Positions 1 to 9,481 of a stretch of 64,000 nucleotides of DNA are shown here, one piece after another. The stretch covers positions 56,402 to 120,401 of the forward strand of contig NZ_KE386935.1 in NCBI RefSeq assembly GCF_000429645.1. The letters run 5' to 3'. Origin of the DNA: Niveispirillum irakense DSM 11586 (GTDB lineage Bacteria > Pseudomonadota > Alphaproteobacteria > Azospirillales > Azospirillaceae). How positions within the stretch are numbered: the stretch's first letter is position 1; every line of letters starts with the position of its first letter. Made by a program: the position numbers and the translations under genes. The notes under the pieces are model-generated. The model was not told where the DNA came from and searched no databases. It saw only the letters and a program-made list of their open reading frames with translations.

Positions 1-43
1 GCTGCATCAAGGTGGTGATGCGGCCATCCTGACAGGCTGTCCT

Positions 44-81
44 ACCGGGCGCCTGTCTTAATCTTAAGGCAGGCGCCCGGT
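44..81. terminator. Strong hairpin overlapping the GH2 stop codon
   Basis: Twelve-base arms ACCGGGCGCCTG (44-55) and CAGGCGCCCGGT (70-81) pair perfectly, and the 14-base loop contains TTAA/TTAA that can pair further. The left half of the structure lies beyond the TAA stop of the minus-strand glycosidase (64-66), so the gene's last codons form one arm. There is no long T run, but the symmetry suits a bidirectional terminator, possibly shared with a plus-strand gene ending just before the window. Confidence 0.6.
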
Positions 82-2367
82 TGACAGACCTTCCGCCGTG
101 GCGGTGATGGTGCCCTGCGGGTTCGCCTTCAGAACGCGCACCAGCATGGAGGCAATGCCCCCTTCCGCCACCATCACCCCCGGCCCGATCAGGGCATAAT
201 CCCCTTCTGCCTGGAAGGTCACGCTATGGCCGGCATCCGGCACCTTGTTACCGGCGGCATCGGTCACTGTGGCGCGCACGAAGATCAGGTCGTCAGCCAC
301 AGGCGGCACCCCGGCATCATCCAGCGTCACAGCCACGGCGGCTGGTACGCCGGGCGTGGTAACGCTGTGCCGCGCCACCTCCCGCCCGTCGATAAAGGCA
401 ACGGCCAGCAGGGTGCCGGGGGTAAAGCCCCCCGTATCGAAGGTCACGGGCGGATGGGCCAGCCAGCCCGCGGCATCCGGCTTGGCAACACCCAGCGACC
501 GGCCATTCAGGAACAGTTCCACACTGTCCGCATTGGTGAAGACACGCACCTGCGGGGCGGAGCCGGGCAGCCAGTGACTGGCAATATGGACCATCGGCCC
601 GCTTTCATAGCGGGGGGAGGCTTCCGCTGCGTCACGCTGGCTGCGGAAAAACCAGTAAAGGAACTTGGGCAGCCGCTCCAGGCTCATCAGCCCGGACAGT
701 TCCAGATCTTCGGCATAGCCGCGGTTATAATCATACATCACCCAGTAACTGTCGGCCAAAGCCGGGGTGCCCAGATTATCCGTATGGGCTTCAACCACAT
801 TGGTCGCCTGCTGCAACAGGCGGGCTTCGCCATCGGCCAGCGACTGGCGGGAGGATCGTTCCGCCGGCTTCAGATCGGCCCAGCCATGCTGATGGAAACC
901 GGCATTCTGCGCATAATATTCCCAGTCGCCATATTCGGAGACGAAATAGGGCCGGGGCGAGGGTGTGTAATGTTTCAGCCGGTGCTGGCGGGCCTGGAGA
1001 TAGATGTCATAGCCATCATCCTGCCAGCCGGCTGACCAGCTCTGGTCGCCCGGATATTCCGCCTTCACGATGGCATGGAAATCCCGCACCAGATCAAGGG
1101 GCATCTGCGTTTCATTCAGGGAGCATTCCCAGGCGATGACGCTGGGATGGTTGCGGTCGCGGCGGATCATGTCGCGGCAGGTCTTCAGCACCTGGGCGCG
1201 GAAGGCCGGATCGGGATTGATATATTGCCAGCCGGGAATGGCATCCATCACCACCAGCCCCAACTCATCCGCCGCACGCATGAAGGCGGGAGAATGGGGA
1301 TAATGCGACAGGCGGACATAATCGAACCCCGCCTCCTTGATGCGCTTGGCATCGCGGTAATCGGCCAGGGGTGACAGTGCATAGCCGACATAGGGATATT
1401 CCTGATGCCGGTTCACCCCGCGCAGGAACAGCTTCTCCCCATTGATCTGCAGACCATCCTTGGCGATGGACAGGCGGCGGATACCGATGCGGGTTTCCAC
1501 CCGCTCCTCCTCCCCATCCGCGCTGATATGGGTAACCAGCCGGTGCAAGTTGGGATGGCGCGGCGACCAGAGCGCCGGCTTTTCCACCCGGATCGTCACG
1601 GCACTGCGCCGCGTGGCACCGGCTTCCAGCGGCAATGTCTCTACCGCCTCCCCCACCTTGCGCTGACCGTCAAACAACTCGTGCCGCACGGTGGCAATGC
1701 GGGCGGTAGGGGCAATGTTGCGGATATCGGCGGCAATCGCCACCGTCGCTGCCTGTGCATCGGCTTGCGGATAGGTGATGAACAGCCCGCCCCCGGCCAC
1801 CCGGTCGGCCAGCATCTCATCCGTCAGATGCACCGCGGGCTTTACCAGCAGCCGCACCTCCCGATAAAGCCCGCCATAGCTATTGAAATCCAGTTGCTTC
1901 AGCGGCTTCGGCCCGGTGATGGGATTATCGCGGTTATCCAGCCGGACCAGCAGGCGGTTGGGCTGCCCCAGCCGCAGATGCGGTGTCAGGTCCAGCGTAA
2001 AGGGCAGATAGCCGCCCAGATGCCGGCCAATCTGCGTGCCGTTCAGCCAGACCTCGGCCACATTCATCGCCGCCTCGAACCGCAGCAGCACGGCCTTGCC
2101 CTGCCAATCCTGCGGCGCCTCGATATCGCGGCGATAAAAGGCGATGCCCTGCCACTGGTCATTGACGATGCGCGGTTCCAGCCGGGTCGTATGGGGAAGG
2201 GACACTGTCTCCCACTCAGCATTGGCGAGCGGGTGCGCGGCGTTGCGCCCATCCTCCACCCGGGTAAAGGACCAGCCCTTATCCAGCAGCCCGTCCTGCG
2301 CCAGCCCGGCCACCGGTGTCAACGTCATGGCCAGCAGAAAAGCGGCGATCCGCGTCACGGCTTTCAT
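64..2367 (-). CDS. Secreted GH2-family glycosidase (beta-galactosidase/beta-glucuronidase-like)
   Basis: This is a 767-residue exported glycoside hydrolase of family 2, expected to release terminal beta-linked sugars by a retaining mechanism. A signal peptide ends near LAQ at about residue 24. The jelly-roll sugar-binding domain covers about 30-180, with an immunoglobulin-like domain after it and then the TIM barrel. The barrel carries RGVNRHQ and the general acid/base Glu in CSLNE (about residue 419); the nucleophile is the Glu of VSEYGDW (about residue 478). A further beta-rich C-terminal domain follows. I chose the ATG at 2367 because GGGGGGA lies about 7 bases upstream; a TTG two codons earlier has no good site. 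It diverges from the TonB receptor at 3091, so the two probably share control. The exact sugar is not readable. Confidence 0.85.
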   Translation of the reverse strand: MKAVTRIAAFLLAMTLTPVAGLAQDGLLDKGWSFTRVEDGRNAAHPLANAEWETVSLPHTTRLEPRIVNDQWQGIAFYRRDIEAPQDWQGKAVLLRFEAAMNVAEVWLNGTQIGRHLGGYLPFTLDLTPHLRLGQPNRLLVRLDNRDNPITGPKPLKQLDFNSYGGLYREVRLLVKPAVHLTDEMLADRVAGGGLFITYPQADAQAATVAIAADIRNIAPTARIATVRHELFDGQRKVGEAVETLPLEAGATRRSAVTIRVEKPALWSPRHPNLHRLVTHISADGEEERVETRIGIRRLSIAKDGLQINGEKLFLRGVNRHQEYPYVGYALSPLADYRDAKRIKEAGFDYVRLSHYPHSPAFMRAADELGLVVMDAIPGWQYINPDPAFRAQVLKTCRDMIRRDRNHPSVIAWECSLNETQMPLDLVRDFHAIVKAEYPGDQSWSAGWQDDGYDIYLQARQHRLKHYTPSPRPYFVSEYGDWEYYAQNAGFHQHGWADLKPAERSSRQSLADGEARLLQQATNVVEAHTDNLGTPALADSYWVMYDYNRGYAEDLELSGLMSLERLPKFLYWFFRSQRDAAEASPRYESGPMVHIASHWLPGSAPQVRVFTNADSVELFLNGRSLGVAKPDAAGWLAHPPVTFDTGGFTPGTLLAVAFIDGREVARHSVTTPGVPAAVAVTLDDAGVPPVADDLIFVRATVTDAAGNKVPDAGHSVTFQAEGDYALIGPGVMVAEGGIASMLVRVLKANPQGTITATAEGLSTGRLP

Positions 2368-2647
2368 CAGCAATCCCCCCTAACATACCCCTTTTTCCGC
2401 TACGTAAGGCCGCACCGGGATCGGGTCTCTGTCTGTCACCTGTATCAATCTGCCTGGACGAGGACAACCTTATTTGTCATATAATTACCTATTCGTGGCG
2501 AACAAAGCCCAGCCCACCATATGGGATGAAGAGGGTTTTCCGCAGTGCAGCAGGTTTTACATTAACCTTTGAAATAATCGTTCCGATCTTCACTTGGTAA
2601 CCAGAATCGGTAATCTTGTTACAATCACAAACCCTAAAAATTGACTA

Positions 2648-2676
2648 TTGCTCCCGGAAAAAATCATACTTATAAT
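2648..2676 (+). promoter_or_regulatory. Candidate sigma70 promoter toward the TonB receptor
   Basis: TTGCTC (2648-2653) is followed after 17 bases by a perfect TATAAT (2671-2676). The -35 match is only partial, and the receptor start codon is about 410 bases downstream, so this would give a long leader. It is one of two TATAAT boxes in the gap. Confidence 0.3.
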
Positions 2677-2836
2677 CCCTCGGCGTCCTTGGCAGTAAAG
2701 GACGGTTACGCGCGGCTGTTTGCCTTGAATTGTCAGTCAAATAAGGGGGATTTCTGATCAGGGCGGCTAATATCGGATGGTAGAAACCACCCCATTACCA
2801 GCGCCCGCAAGGCGCGGGCCTTTGGGGCAGGAAATG

Positions 2837-2848
2837 GACACCGGTGTC
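2837..2848. promoter_or_regulatory. CCGG-centred operator palindrome
   Basis: GACACCGGTGTC is a perfect 12-bp palindrome lying between the divergent GH2 and TonB receptor genes. Its core ACCGGT and flanking GA/TC match the palindrome at 57240-57253 upstream of the GH43-pectate lyase genes. The form resembles LacI-family operators. No LacI-type gene is in the window. Confidence 0.45.
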
Positions 2849-3090
2849 TTCATAATCGGGGCTTTGCGTCATCCCGCAATTCAAGAAGGCATCCAGGCAC
2901 CACACACCTGTCACCCGATACCATCCCCTGTACCAGCACGGATGACACACAGATCCTGGCTGACAAGTGGACCACGTTCATCATCGCAACACAGGCACCG
3001 TACCTACGAAGTTACCCTGAGGGGGTCACGCACCTTAAAGTGACTATAAATAATATAATTCGCCGAGAAGTGTGAAGAGAAGGGAAGAGA

Positions 3091-6039
3091 ATGCTCAAGA
3101 TGATCCATCGCCAAGCGCGACGCCGGGGTGTGTCGCTGCTGGCCCTGACTGTCGCCCTGTCCGCCGCCGCGACGCCGGCCCTGGCCCAATCGGTCAGCGG
3201 CGAGGCGGAGAGCCTGGACGAAATCGTCGTTACCGGTTTCCGCGCCTCGCTCACCAGCGCGCTGAACCAGAAGCGAAATGAGACCGCCGCCATCGACAGC
3301 ATCGTGGCGGAAGATATCGGCAAGTTCCCCGACAGCAATCTGGCCGAATCCATGCAGCGCGTGCCCGGCGTGGCGCTGGCGCGTGGTGATGGCGGCGAAG
3401 GCCGCAACATCTCCGTGCGCGGTCTGGGTGCCGGCTTCACCCGCGTGCGCATCAATGGGATGGAAGGGTCGGCCCAGACCGGTTCGTCGGATATTTACGG
3501 CGCCGGCAATGCGGGCCGCAGCTTCGACTTCAACGTCTTCTCCACGGAAATCTTCTCGGCCCTGTCGGTCCGCAAGACCCCGTCGGCAGATGTGGAAGAG
3601 GGCTCCCTGGGCGCCACCGTGGACCTGAAGGCCCCCAAGCCGTTCGATTTCAGTGAAGACACCATCTTCACCGGCACGGCCAAGGGCATCTACAACACGG
3701 TCTCCAAGGATGTTGACCCCCGCGCCTCGATGCTGGTGAGCCACAAGTTCGGCAGCGACAACCAGTTTGGCGTCCTGGCGTCGCTGGCCTATCAGGATCG
3801 CACCATCCGCGAGGTCGGTTATTCCGCCGTGGATATCCTGTCGGCCAATGCCAACGGCATGTTCTGCACGCCCATCGGCATCACGCCCATCGCCCCCACA
3901 CCGGGCGCCAAGGGTGCGACCAGCACCATGTGCTCCACCAACAACCCGCGCACGGGCACGGTGGCAGCCTATAACACCATCGCCGCCCTGCGCCGGGATG
4001 ATCTGCCCAACACGCCGGGCAGCGGCGCCTTCCTGCCGCGCCTGCCGCGCTATCTGAATTCCGAACAGGACCAGGAACGCATCGGCGCCACCCTGACCCT
4101 GCAATATAAGCCCAGCGACGATACGGAAATCTCCTTCGACGGGCTTTATTCCCGCTTCGACGTGACCCGTCGCGACAATTACATCGCGGCTGTCTCCTTC
4201 GCCCGCTCCATCACCAATAATGGTCAGCCCATGACCTCGGTGAAGGACATCCAGTTCGACCAGAATGGCTCCTTGGTCTATGGGCTGTTCGACGGGGTGG
4301 ATGTGCGTTCCGAAGGGCTGGTGGATCATTTCACCACCACCTTCAAGCAGGCCAATGTCGATTTCCGTCACGCATTCAGCGACAAGTTCGAGATCACCGG
4401 TCTCCTGGGCTTTAACCGCTCCGTCTATGCCGGGAAGAAACGCTTCCAGACCTTCATGGACGCGATCGACACGGATAATTTCTCCATCGACTTCCGCGAC
4501 GGCGGCACCACGCCCAAGCTGGGCTTCGGCTTCGATGTCGCAAACCCGGCCAATTTCGCCTATGGCCCGGCGCTGGCTGACGGCACGGTGACCGGCGGCT
4601 TCAGCCCGCAGGGCATGCCGCTGGAACGCAAGACCGACAATACGACCGTAGAACTGAATGGCGCCTGGTCGGTGGCGGACGGCTATACGTTGAAGGCCGG
4701 CGGCCAGTTCCGGGAAAGCGATTACAGCTTCATCAATCTGCGTCAGTATCTGGCAGACACTGCCGTGCAGTCGCTGCCCGCTGGCACCACGCTTGGCTCC
4801 ATCACCCGCCAGATCACTGGCGTGGACAAGCTGTGGGGCGATGGCGCGCCCGGTAGCTGGGCCGCCATTGATTACGAGAAGTTCGCCGACCTGTTTGACA
4901 CGGACAGCATCCGGTCCTGCGGGATCGAATGCGGCGCTCCTGCCGGCGGCGTGCGCGAACGGGTGAAGAGTGCTTATGTCATGGGCACCTTCGACCTGCT
5001 GCCGACCATGGATTGGCCGGTGCGCGGCGATATCGGCATGCGCTATGTGAAGACCAACATGCTGGCGTCGGGCTATATCGCCGTGGCCCCGCCGACGGGC
5101 ACCACCTCGCCCACCAATCTGGTCGGCCAATATGCGGAAGCCAAGAATTCCTATGATGACTGGCTGCCGTCCGCCAATCTGGTGCTGGAAGCGACCGACG
5201 ATGTGCTGCTGCGCGTATCCGGCGCCAAGGTGATGGCGCGGCCGGAACTGGCCTCGCTGACGCCGACCAGCGGCGTCAACCCGGTCACCCGGGTCGGCAA
5301 TGTCAACAACCCCTATCTGGACCCGATCCGGGCCAACACGTTCGATGCGGCGGTGGAATGGTACTTCCGTCCGGGCTCGCTCCTGTCGGTCGCTTATTTC
5401 TACAAAGACATCAAGAGCTTCATCCAGAACGTCAACAGCCAGATCCCGTTCAACCAGTTGGGCCTGCCCGATGCTTTGCTGGAAGGGTCGAACACCGCCC
5501 CGACCGAGCTTTTCACCGTGTCGCAGCCCTTCAACACGCCGGGCGGTCCGCTGAAGGGTTTTGAAATCAACGCCCAGATTCCCTTCACCTTCCTGGAGGA
5601 CAGCTTCTTCTCCAATTTCGGTGTGCTGGCGAACTATACGCGGGTGACCTCGACCATCAATTACATCCTGGCCTCATCCGGCGGGGTGCCGACGGTGACG
5701 ACGACGGCCGATCTGGTCGGCCTGTCCAAGAACACCATGTCCGGCACGGTCTATTATGAGGATGACAAGTTCTCCATCCGCGCGACGGCGAACTTCCGCG
5801 ACAGCTTCATCCGCGGCATCCCGGCCTCGCCGGGCAGCGATCTGCAGGGCAACGCTTCCACCCTGTTCGTGGATGCGTCGGCCTCATACAACCTGACCGA
5901 CCAGGTGAAGCTGATCCTGGAGGCCACCAACCTGACGGACGAGCAGAACCGTCTCTATATCGACAGCACCCGCAAGGACACGCTGTTCGAGACGCGGACC
6001 GGCCGGACCTTCACCACTGGCGTCAATGTCCGCTTCTGA
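3091..6039 (+). CDS. Large TonB-dependent receptor (TIGR01782, Caulobacter/Xanthomonas type)
   Basis: An outer-membrane active transporter of 982 residues, powered by TonB-ExbBD. The signal peptide ends near ALAQS (about residue 33). The plug domain opens with a TonB-box-like DEIVVTG and then runs through the KFPDSNLAESMQRVPGV and NISVRGLG motifs typical of this subfamily. The rest is a long beta-barrel ending in an aromatic C-terminus (VNVRF). Receptors of this size class are usually tied to oligosaccharide import rather than siderophores. The start has AAGGGAAGAG directly upstream. Its divergent neighbour is a GH2 glycosidase, which fits a glycan substrate. A strong terminator follows at 6073. 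Confidence 0.9.
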   Translation: MLKMIHRQARRRGVSLLALTVALSAAATPALAQSVSGEAESLDEIVVTGFRASLTSALNQKRNETAAIDSIVAEDIGKFPDSNLAESMQRVPGVALARGDGGEGRNISVRGLGAGFTRVRINGMEGSAQTGSSDIYGAGNAGRSFDFNVFSTEIFSALSVRKTPSADVEEGSLGATVDLKAPKPFDFSEDTIFTGTAKGIYNTVSKDVDPRASMLVSHKFGSDNQFGVLASLAYQDRTIREVGYSAVDILSANANGMFCTPIGITPIAPTPGAKGATSTMCSTNNPRTGTVAAYNTIAALRRDDLPNTPGSGAFLPRLPRYLNSEQDQERIGATLTLQYKPSDDTEISFDGLYSRFDVTRRDNYIAAVSFARSITNNGQPMTSVKDIQFDQNGSLVYGLFDGVDVRSEGLVDHFTTTFKQANVDFRHAFSDKFEITGLLGFNRSVYAGKKRFQTFMDAIDTDNFSIDFRDGGTTPKLGFGFDVANPANFAYGPALADGTVTGGFSPQGMPLERKTDNTTVELNGAWSVADGYTLKAGGQFRESDYSFINLRQYLADTAVQSLPAGTTLGSITRQITGVDKLWGDGAPGSWAAIDYEKFADLFDTDSIRSCGIECGAPAGGVRERVKSAYVMGTFDLLPTMDWPVRGDIGMRYVKTNMLASGYIAVAPPTGTTSPTNLVGQYAEAKNSYDDWLPSANLVLEATDDVLLRVSGAKVMARPELASLTPTSGVNPVTRVGNVNNPYLDPIRANTFDAAVEWYFRPGSLLSVAYFYKDIKSFIQNVNSQIPFNQLGLPDALLEGSNTAPTELFTVSQPFNTPGGPLKGFEINAQIPFTFLEDSFFSNFGVLANYTRVTSTINYILASSGGVPTVTTTADLVGLSKNTMSGTVYYEDDKFSIRATANFRDSFIRGIPASPGSDLQGNASTLFVDASASYNLTDQVKLILEATNLTDEQNRLYIDSTRKDTLFETRTGRTFTTGVNVRF

Positions 6040-6072
6040 TCCCTGAACACTCCCCCAACTGGCCATTCGCCA

Positions 6073-6107
6073 CGCCGCCGGGTTCATTCCCGGCGGCGTT
6101 TTCTTTT
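6073..6107 (+). terminator. Rho-independent terminator of the TonB receptor gene
   Basis: A perfect ten-base stem, CGCCGCCGGG (6073-6082) with CCCGGCGGCG (6089-6098), and a six-base loop are followed by TTTTCTTTT. It starts about 33 bases after the receptor stop codon. This is one of the clearest intrinsic terminators in the window. Confidence 0.9.
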
Positions 6108-6114
6108 GGCCGGC

Positions 6115-6699
6115 TCAGGCTGCTGCTGTCGGCTTGCCGATGGGGCAGACCTCTTCCCGGTCCACAATGTCGAAGGTGAAAATCCATTTGGCGATGCCGG
6201 TCAGGATGGCAGCGACAAAGCCCAGTTCCACGATCTGGCCATCATCATAATAGGCACGCAGCCTCGCATGGAGATCGGCCGACAAATGCCCTTCCATGTT
6301 CTGGAGCGTCATTTCTTCTGCCAGGGCGATCACGGCCCGGTCCTTGTCATTCCATAACGGGGATTGCGGCTGGTCGATCACATTGATCATCTCTTCCGTG
6401 ATCCCGGCCTCGATGGCGGCCAGCGTATTGGACCGGTTGCACAGGCGGCAGCCATGCTGCTTGGACAGCTTGATGCGCAGCAATTCCTTACTGCGCACAT
6501 CCACCCGCATGCCTGGCAGGTTGTTATAAAAAACCCCGCCATAAAACCCGTCGAAGTACCATTTCATGATATCGGGCTGGTGGGCCATCACCTCAATGAT
6601 GGTGCCATCTCCGGTCTTCTCGACACAGCGGTGGAAAGCCTCCGCAATCGGGGGGCTCATCTGTTCCAGTGGAACGCGGGGCATCACCGTATTCGGCAT
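6115..6699 (-). CDS. Carboxymuconolactone decarboxylase / AhpD-like family protein
   Basis: A 194-residue all-helical protein of the CMD/AhpD fold. The family includes gamma-carboxymuconolactone decarboxylase and thiol peroxidase partners. The diagnostic stretch ELLRIKLSKQHGCRLCNRSN holds Cys84 and Cys87 in a CxxC arrangement. The position three residues after Cys87, often His in AhpD-type proteins, is Asn91. I chose the ATG at 6699 because GGGAGGT lies six bases upstream; an in-frame start ten codons earlier lacks this. A striking palindrome sits in its promoter (6718-6747), and the MalT-like regulator gene ends 88 bases upstream on the same strand. The substrate is unknown. Confidence 0.75.
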   Translation of the reverse strand: MPNTVMPRVPLEQMSPPIAEAFHRCVEKTGDGTIIEVMAHQPDIMKWYFDGFYGGVFYNNLPGMRVDVRSKELLRIKLSKQHGCRLCNRSNTLAAIEAGITEEMINVIDQPQSPLWNDKDRAVIALAEEMTLQNMEGHLSADLHARLRAYYDDGQIVELGFVAAILTGIAKWIFTFDIVDREEVCPIGKPTAAA

Positions 6700-6717
6700 T
6701 TGGCACCTCCCTCTATG

Positions 6718-6747
6718 ATATAATGACATACTATATAGTCATTATAT
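6718..6747. promoter_or_regulatory. Nested operator palindrome upstream of the CMD-family gene
   Basis: Perfect ten-base arms ATATAATGAC (6718-6727) and GTCATTATAT (6738-6747) flank ten bases. A second palindrome, ACTATATAGT (6730-6739), is nested across the centre. It lies 20-50 bases before the start codon at 6699, where a repressor would block transcription. MarR- or TetR-type regulators bind sites of this kind. No such regulator gene is adjacent. Confidence 0.55.
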
Positions 6748-6787
6748 GTTCGGTCAAATGCCGATGACGGGTCACCACACCATTGTT

Positions 6788-9481
6788 TCAGTCCGCCGCC
6801 ACGGTGCGGGCCGGGATCAGGCCGCGTTCCGCAGAGATGCGCACGGCATCCCGCCTTTTGCTGACGCCGATCTTCCGGAACAGGGATTTCAGCCGGTATT
6901 TCACCGTGTCCGGTGACATGCCGATCCGGCGGGCAATCTCCTTGTTGGAATGGCCCTGGCAGAGCAGCAGCAGCACCTCGGCCTCCGCCTCGCTGAACAG
7001 GCCAGAGGCGGTGACATTGTTGCGGCAGGCCAGCAGGGACTTGGCCAGCCCTTTCAGATACTGCGCGCGGAACCGGTCCAGGTGCGCCCCCTCGGCCAAG
7101 GCTTCATCCAGGCAGGGCTGCACGAAGCGGCGCGCCTCCACGAAGGGCCGCACAATGTTCTGGAACATGGCGATGCTGACCGCCTCATCAAAGCAGATGC
7201 GCGCCTGATCAAGCGATCCTTGGGCGCGATGGCCGAAAGCGGTCAGGATATTCACATCAATCAACAGCCGGCCGGCACCGCGCTGGTCGGCCCAGGCCCG
7301 TAACAGCGCCAGTTCCGCCATCGCCGCTTCCACATCCCCCTGCAACAGCCGCAGCTTCACCCGGCAGAGCGAGGCTGCCACCGCCACCGGGCGGTAGAGC
7401 GGGGATTCCGTGGCCATCATGTCGGCCAGCGTATCAATCCCGGCCAGGGCGGCTGCTTCTACCGCCGCATCCGGCACCGCGCCATGGATGATGTGCAGGT
7501 TCACCTCCGCGATACTGACCAGCAATTCCAACTGCTGCAGCCGGCGGCGGGCCGCCGTGCGTTTCGCCCGGGCGAGAATGTCCCACGCCTCGTCAAAAGC
7601 CCCTTCCCCGGCAAAAAGCCGGGCCGCCGTCCCATAGGCGGTGGCATAGACATCAACCCAGCCGTCCGACTGTTCCATATGCGGCAGCGCCCAGGCCAGC
7701 AGGTCGCGCGCTTCCGCCACCCGGTCCTGCTCGTAATAAATCTCCGCCAGGAAGGCGCTGCAATTGGCGGCGAGATCGGAATGGTCGCCAAAATTCTCCA
7801 CAATATCCCGCTTGGCGGCGATCAGGATCGTTTCCGCCTCCTTGGACCGGCCCTGGGCCCGCTTGATCCTGGATTCCAGGAAGCGGGTAAAAATCTCGCT
7901 ATAGAGGGAGCCAAAGGCGCGGTAATGCTCCCGTGCTGCCAGCGTCGGCTGCAAGGCCCGCTCCAGCCAACCACCCTCGAAATATTTGGCCGCCACCGTC
8001 TCGCTGATATTGGCCAGCACCAGATGGTCATTGGCCGGCAGTTTGCGCAGCAAGGCCTCGCGCGCCAGCAGATCATCAAAGCCGGTGGGCTGGTTCTCAT
8101 AATCGGCCAGCGTATCGCCCACCACCTGGATTTCCGTGCGCAGGTCGGCGGAAATGCCCCCTTCTTCCGCCTGGGCGCAGAACCCGTCAAACGCCACCCG
8201 TGCCGCCCCCAACTCCCCCTGCTTGATCAGCAGATAGACCTGGGCCAGGGCCAGCCGGGGCCGGGCGCGGACAATCTCACGCGGCAACCGGGCCAGACCG
8301 CGCTCCACCACCCCCTGCATGCCCTGGGGGATCAGGCGCCAGCCGCCCGCTTCCTCCAATATCGCCGCCAGCCGCAGCGGATCGCCGGCCAGGATGGCAT
8401 GGTTGACGGCATCGGCCACCATGCCCCGTTCCGCGAACCATTCCGCCGCCCGGCGCTGGAGATTGGCAAAGCTGCGGCTGTCCGCCCGTTCAAACCGGTC
8501 GCGCAGATATTCAGCGAAAAGCTGGTGATAGCGATATTCCCGCCGGTCGGGCGCCACCGCTGTCAGGAAAACGCCCTGCTGTTCCAGCCGTTCCAGCACC
8601 AGCCAGCCATCATGCCGGTCGCACAGCAGGTTGACCAGATCGCCGGTCAACCGGTCCAGCAGGGCGGTGCGGATCACGATTTCCCGCATCTCGTCCGGCA
8701 GGGTCATCAGCACCTGTTCGGACAGATAGCGGGCCAGATCGGTGCCGGACCCGCCAGACTGGGCCAGCAGCCGGTCATGGCCCACACCGCGCTTCAGGGA
8801 CAGGCTGGTAAGCTGCAGGGCGATGGGCCAGCCTTCCGTGCGGTCCAGTATCCGGCACAGATCTTCATCGCCCAGCGTGCGACCGGCACGGGCCAGCAGG
8901 CTTTCCGCTTCCCGCGATGAGAAACGCAGTTCCTGCGCCGTGATTTCCAGCAACTGCTCCGCCGCCGCCAGCACCGTCTGGCCCAGCCAGGGATAATCGC
9001 GCGATGCCAGCACGAAATGGCAATGCGGTGGCGCCAGCCGGATCAAGCCCTGCAGAAAGTCGGAAACGCCTTCCCCTTGCGCATGGTGCAGATCGTCCAG
9101 GATCAGGATGAAGGGCGCCCCCTCCCCCGCCAACTCATTGACGATGGCGGATAAAGCGGCGCGCGGCGGCAGGTCGGCCACCAGCCCCTGCCCCTCGCCC
9201 TCATTCTCCGCCCCCCGGATGGCCAGCAGCAGATAGCGGACCAGCCGTTTCAGATCGCAATCATCACGCTCCAGCGTCAGCCAGACGGCGCGCACCGACC
9301 GTTCAGCCAACCGGTCACGCCATTGCGACAGGATGCTGGTCTTGCCATAGCCGGCCGGCGCCTGGATCAGCGTCAGGCGATGGGACAGGGCGCCATCCAG
9401 CCGGTCCAGCAGCGTGTCACGGCGGATCTGATCACCCATCCAGACGGGCGGCGCGAACTTGGCGGCAATCACATCCTCCAT
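6788..9481 (-). CDS. MalT-type LuxR-family transcriptional activator (LAL)
   Basis: A large ATP-binding transcription factor of 897 residues. The N-terminus carries a Walker A motif (APAGYGKTS, about 41-49) of the STAND NTPase class, followed by a winged-helix-like part and a long alpha-helical repeat region rich in Ala/Arg/Glu. A LuxR-type HTH closes the protein (about 835-890, with EAEVLLLLCQGHSNKEIARR). This matches MalT/AlkS architecture, in which inducer and ATP drive oligomerisation. The ATG at 9481 has AAGGGTGG upstream; longer in-frame starts lack this. No maltose genes are nearby. The CMD-family gene downstream or the divergent hydantoinase operon (9679) are the local candidates for control. 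Confidence 0.88.
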   Translation of the reverse strand: MEDVIAAKFAPPVWMGDQIRRDTLLDRLDGALSHRLTLIQAPAGYGKTSILSQWRDRLAERSVRAVWLTLERDDCDLKRLVRYLLLAIRGAENEGEGQGLVADLPPRAALSAIVNELAGEGAPFILILDDLHHAQGEGVSDFLQGLIRLAPPHCHFVLASRDYPWLGQTVLAAAEQLLEITAQELRFSSREAESLLARAGRTLGDEDLCRILDRTEGWPIALQLTSLSLKRGVGHDRLLAQSGGSGTDLARYLSEQVLMTLPDEMREIVIRTALLDRLTGDLVNLLCDRHDGWLVLERLEQQGVFLTAVAPDRREYRYHQLFAEYLRDRFERADSRSFANLQRRAAEWFAERGMVADAVNHAILAGDPLRLAAILEEAGGWRLIPQGMQGVVERGLARLPREIVRARPRLALAQVYLLIKQGELGAARVAFDGFCAQAEEGGISADLRTEIQVVGDTLADYENQPTGFDDLLAREALLRKLPANDHLVLANISETVAAKYFEGGWLERALQPTLAAREHYRAFGSLYSEIFTRFLESRIKRAQGRSKEAETILIAAKRDIVENFGDHSDLAANCSAFLAEIYYEQDRVAEARDLLAWALPHMEQSDGWVDVYATAYGTAARLFAGEGAFDEAWDILARAKRTAARRRLQQLELLVSIAEVNLHIIHGAVPDAAVEAAALAGIDTLADMMATESPLYRPVAVAASLCRVKLRLLQGDVEAAMAELALLRAWADQRGAGRLLIDVNILTAFGHRAQGSLDQARICFDEAVSIAMFQNIVRPFVEARRFVQPCLDEALAEGAHLDRFRAQYLKGLAKSLLACRNNVTASGLFSEAEAEVLLLLCQGHSNKEIARRIGMSPDTVKYRLKSLFRKIGVSKRRDAVRISAERGLIPARTVAAD

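Larger units (their letters stand above)
2368..3090. other. Divergent regulatory gap between GH2 and TonB receptor
   Basis: I see no supportable gene in these 723 bases. They hold a candidate promoter (2648-2676), a perfect 12-bp palindrome (2837-2848) and a GC hairpin GCCCGC/GCGGGC near 2803-2819. An A+T-rich stretch with TATAAT (3054-3059) lies about 30 bases before the receptor start. A long leader for the receptor gene, or control of both genes from here, is plausible. Confidence 0.5.

Noticed and set aside
1..32. C-terminal end of an upstream plus-strand gene stopping at TGA 30-32
   Set aside because: A frame is open to the window edge and the hairpin at 44-81 would suit it, but ten codons are too few to support a gene call.
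2641..2676. TTGACT followed by TATAAT as a strong promoter
   Set aside because: The spacing is 24 bases, too long for sigma70. Only the weaker TTGCTC with 17-base spacing was kept as a candidate.
3004..5130. Long minus-strand open frame opposite the first TonB receptor
   Set aside because: It is the antisense of a clear receptor gene in GC-rich DNA. The translation is repetitive Gly/Ala/Arg/His-rich with no domain and no ribosome site.
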